Assembly (NCBI RefSeq): GCF_014197615.1
Contig: NZ_JACIFY010000002.1
Location: 1-64,000 of the forward strand
DNA length: 64,000 nucleotides
Reading direction: 5' to 3'
Origin: Rhizobium esperanzae
GTDB taxonomy: Bacteria > Pseudomonadota > Alphaproteobacteria > Rhizobiales > Rhizobiaceae
The number at the start of each line of letters is the position of its first letter. The first letter of the stretch is position 1. Positions 61,855 to 64,000 of this stretch are shown in pieces. A program made the position numbers and the translations under genes. The notes under the pieces were generated by a model. That model was not told where the DNA came from. It saw only the letters and a list, made by a program, of their open reading frames with translations, and searched no databases.

Positions 61855-64000
61855 TCAATCCGCGGACTGACAAGATTGCAGGTCGTAGAAGCGGAATTCC
61901 GGCAGCTTGCCGCGTTCGAGCGGATGTGCCGGGGTGAAGCTGATGCGGCGGCTCTCGCCTGCCGCAAGATCGAAGGCATTGTCGGAATATTTGCCGTCCG
62001 TCTCGCTTTCGATCATCACGAAGAGCGCAAGTCCCCTGGCGGTGACATTGATGTCGACGGCGCCGCTCGCCTCGACATATTCATGGGTGATGGTCAGCCC
62101 GGAGGGCTCCAGCTCCAGCGCCTTATAGGTGCCGTTGACATAGTGCCCCTCGCCGCCCATGCCGTTCGACGCGGTGAAATGCCAGGCAAGCAGCGTTCCC
62201 TCGGCAATCTCGGACACGTCGATGGTCGCAGCCGTCACCGCCGCGTCCGGCGAACACGCGGCCTGCACGTCTTTCAGATGCTTCCGCTCGCCCTTCATCG
62301 TCAGAAGCGAGATCGAAAGGTCGACGCTGACGTCCGAAAGCGTGTCGTTGACCAGCGAGAAGCGGATCGTCTTGCCGTCTTCCGAGGGAATGGCGGCGAC
62401 CGCCACCGGCTGGAAGAAACGCTTGACGAGATAATGCATCGCCTTCCAGCGGCCGCCATAGTCGAGGCTCGACCAGGAGGCGACCGGCCAGGTGTCGTTG
62501 AGCTGCCAGTAGATCGTGCCCATGCAGTGGGGTTTGAGCGAGCGCCAATATTCCACCGCCGTCTTGATCGCCAGCCCCTGCTGGATCTGGGAGAGATAGA
62601 CGAAGTTCGGGAAATCCTTGGGAAAGCGGAAATAGCGGAACATCGTGCCGGCGATGCGCTCGTTGCCGCCGGCATTCTTCTGGTGCAGTTCCATGACCGG
62701 CGAAGCGACGTTCATGTCCTTTTCTTCGGCATAGGTCCTGATGACAGGCAGCGACGTATAGGACTGGAATCCGAATTCCGAGCAGAAGCGCGGGCGCACC
62801 GAACGGTAATTGTCGAAGGATTTGTTCTCGTGCCAGACCGACCAGTAATGCATGTCGCCGGAGCCGTCAGCATGCCAGGCGTCGCCGAAATCGAGATAGC
62901 CTGATGCCGGGCTCGACGGCCACCAGAGCGCCCCAGGCAGCGCCTTCTTCACCGCCTGTTCGATCGTCCGGTTGAGGCGGTCGTAGGAGACGAGGTAGCG
63001 GTCGCGGTCCTTCCGCGATTCCTCGAACCATGTCAGCGCGCCCACCAGCTCGTTATCGCCGCACCAGAGCGCGATCGAAGGATGCGAAGAGAGCCGGCGC
63101 ACCTGGTAATCCACCTCGACAGCCACATTGCCGAGGAAGTCTTCGGTCGAGGGATAGAGGTTGCAGGCGAACATGAAGTCCTGCCAGACCATGAGGCCCA
63201 GCCGATCGCAGAGATCGTAGAAATAATCCTGCTCATAGAAACCGCCGCCCCAGACGCGGATCATGTTCATGTTGGCGGCTTTGGCCGATTGCAGCAGGTC
63301 CTCGGTCTTTTCAGGCGAAGACAGCGAGAACAGTGCATCGGCCGGAATCCAGTTGGCGCCCCGGCAGAAGACCTCGCGGCCGTTGACCTTGAAGGCGAAA
63401 CGGCTGCCCGCCGCATCCGGCGTGGTGATCAGTTCGATAGTGCGAAGGCCGATCTGCTTCGTCACCACCTCTTCGGACAATTCGACGGAAAGCCTATAGA
63501 GCGCCTGTTCGCCGCTGCCGGAGGGCCACCAGAGACGCGGATTGTCGATATGGAAGAGGTGGTGGACATCCGTCTCGCCCTTGACACCCACATCGAGACG
63601 GACGCGCTCGCCGTCGAGATCGAAATAGACCTGGGCGATGCCGGCATGTTTGGCAAACAGGCTCGCCGTCACCATGAGGTCGACCGAGCCGTCATTATTG
63701 TGGATCTGGCGGGTGACGACATGTTCGATGCGCGCCGTCTCGATCTTTTTCAGCGCGATCGTGCCGTAAAGGCCGAACGGCGCGATGGCGATGTTCCAGT
63801 CCCAGCCGAAATGGCATTGCGGCTTGCGCAGCATGTTGCCGTCGGGGATCGGCGAATTGCCGGTGCTGTAAGGAATATAGAAAGGCTGCTGCTTCTGCCG
63901 CTCGGCGCCAATGGCGGGGTTGGAGGCAAAGACGATGCGGATCGAATTGTCGCCTGATTTCAGCATGCTCGAGACATCGGGCCGGTAGCGGCGGAAGCTG
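61855..64000 (-). CDS. glycoside hydrolase family 2 beta-mannosidase (N-terminus beyond window)
   Basis: At least 715 residues of a GH2 enzyme are visible, and the frame stays open to the window end, so the N-terminal about 100 residues are missing. An immunoglobulin-like sandwich, the GH2 TIM barrel (RVWGGGFYEQDYFYDLCDRLGLMVWQDFMFACNLYP and LWCGDNELVGA with the acid/base Glu) and FCSEFGFQSYTSLPVI (nucleophile Glu) match beta-mannosidases. It probably removes mannose from manno-oligosaccharides in the cell or periplasm. It is the first visible gene of the cluster. Confidence 0.9.
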   Translation of the reverse strand, partial: SFRRYRPDVSSMLKSGDNSIRIVFASNPAIGAERQKQQPFYIPYSTGNSPIPDGNMLRKPQCHFGWDWNIAIAPFGLYGTIALKKIETARIEHVVTRQIHNNDGSVDLMVTASLFAKHAGIAQVYFDLDGERVRLDVGVKGETDVHHLFHIDNPRLWWPSGSGEQALYRLSVELSEEVVTKQIGLRTIELITTPDAAGSRFAFKVNGREVFCRGANWIPADALFSLSSPEKTEDLLQSAKAANMNMIRVWGGGFYEQDYFYDLCDRLGLMVWQDFMFACNLYPSTEDFLGNVAVEVDYQVRRLSSHPSIALWCGDNELVGALTWFEESRKDRDRYLVSYDRLNRTIEQAVKKALPGALWWPSSPASGYLDFGDAWHADGSGDMHYWSVWHENKSFDNYRSVRPRFCSEFGFQSYTSLPVIRTYAEEKDMNVASPVMELHQKNAGGNERIAGTMFRYFRFPKDFPNFVYLSQIQQGLAIKTAVEYWRSLKPHCMGTIYWQLNDTWPVASWSSLDYGGRWKAMHYLVKRFFQPVAVAAIPSEDGKTIRFSLVNDTLSDVSVDLSISLLTMKGERKHLKDVQAACSPDAAVTAATIDVSEIAEGTLLAWHFTASNGMGGEGHYVNGTYKALELEPSGLTITHEYVEASGAVDINVTARGLALFVMIESETDGKYSDNAFDLAAGESRRISFTPAHPLERGKLPEFRFYDLQSCQSAD

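Overview
The window is a GC-rich, gene-dense segment of an alphaproteobacterial genome, most likely Rhizobium of the leguminosarum/etli group. The evidence is a RopA-type porin, a trp-operon-type Usg protein, cobT/cobS with dgkA and DUF1289 neighbours, many SDR, LysR and ABC genes, and rhizobial intergenic palindromes (RIME-like hairpins and other dispersed repeats). I see no rRNA, tRNA, CRISPR array, insertion sequence, integrase or phage gene. The content is ordinary chromosome or large-replicon accessory metabolism rather than a mobile island.

0.1-10 kb: a divergent carbohydrate catabolic locus. A SorC-type regulator, an FGGY kinase and a two-subunit transketolase lie on the minus strand. 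A CUT2 (ribose-type) ABC importer and two short-chain dehydrogenases lie on the plus strand. Copies of a 16-bp inverted repeat (GTGAAT-N4-ATTCAC type) sit in front of the regulator and on both sides of the divergent promoter region, so this looks like a self-contained regulon. The sugar or polyol is not known; kinase plus split transketolase resembles pathways for branched or unusual pentoses/pentuloses such as apiose. 10-20 kb: an SDR, a DMT exporter, mobA-mobB, a KaiC-like double ATPase coupled to a hybrid histidine kinase (whose start codon is unclear), a LysR regulator, and a cupin and aldo-keto reductase pair.

20-27 kb: a redox/electrophile-stress neighbourhood. It holds a zeta-type GST preceded by an overlooked 50-aa membrane peptide, an Ohr peroxidase, an EnvZ/OmpR-type two-component pair, two exported alpha/beta hydrolases and a DipZ (CcdA-thioredoxin) protein. 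The divergent hydrolase/dipZ promoter carries paired TGTATC direct repeats at 10-bp spacing, the pattern expected for an OmpR-type regulator. 27-34 kb: a large Ala/Lys/Pro/Glu-rich OmpA-family protein, a polar amino-acid ABC importer without its own ATPase gene, usg, a DUF2270 membrane protein and a methyltransferase.

34.8-38.4 kb: a near mirror-symmetric pair of ArsR + SRPBCC modules flanking two DUF1801 genes. 38.6-43 kb: ssuD, a possible alkyltransferase-like protein, a beta-hydroxyacid dehydrogenase coupled to an AlkD-type DNA glycosylase, and a LysR regulator. 43.5-49 kb: porin with a long leader region, Lrp, a Fe-S-type uracil-DNA glycosylase, a membrane-anchored nuclease, a histidine kinase and dgkA. 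49-56 kb: cobT and cobS (divergent), DUF1289, a retropepsin-like protease, an EamA half-transporter, a LysR, an SDR lacking its catalytic Tyr/Lys, and an ABC-2 exporter. 56-64 kb: gene-free DNA with an orphan plus-strand terminator, then a hemicellulose/mannoside cluster (GH43, AKR, Gfo/Idh/MocA, sugar isomerase and a GH2 beta-mannosidase cut by the window end).

Functions are read from protein sequence by eye; no database search was run.
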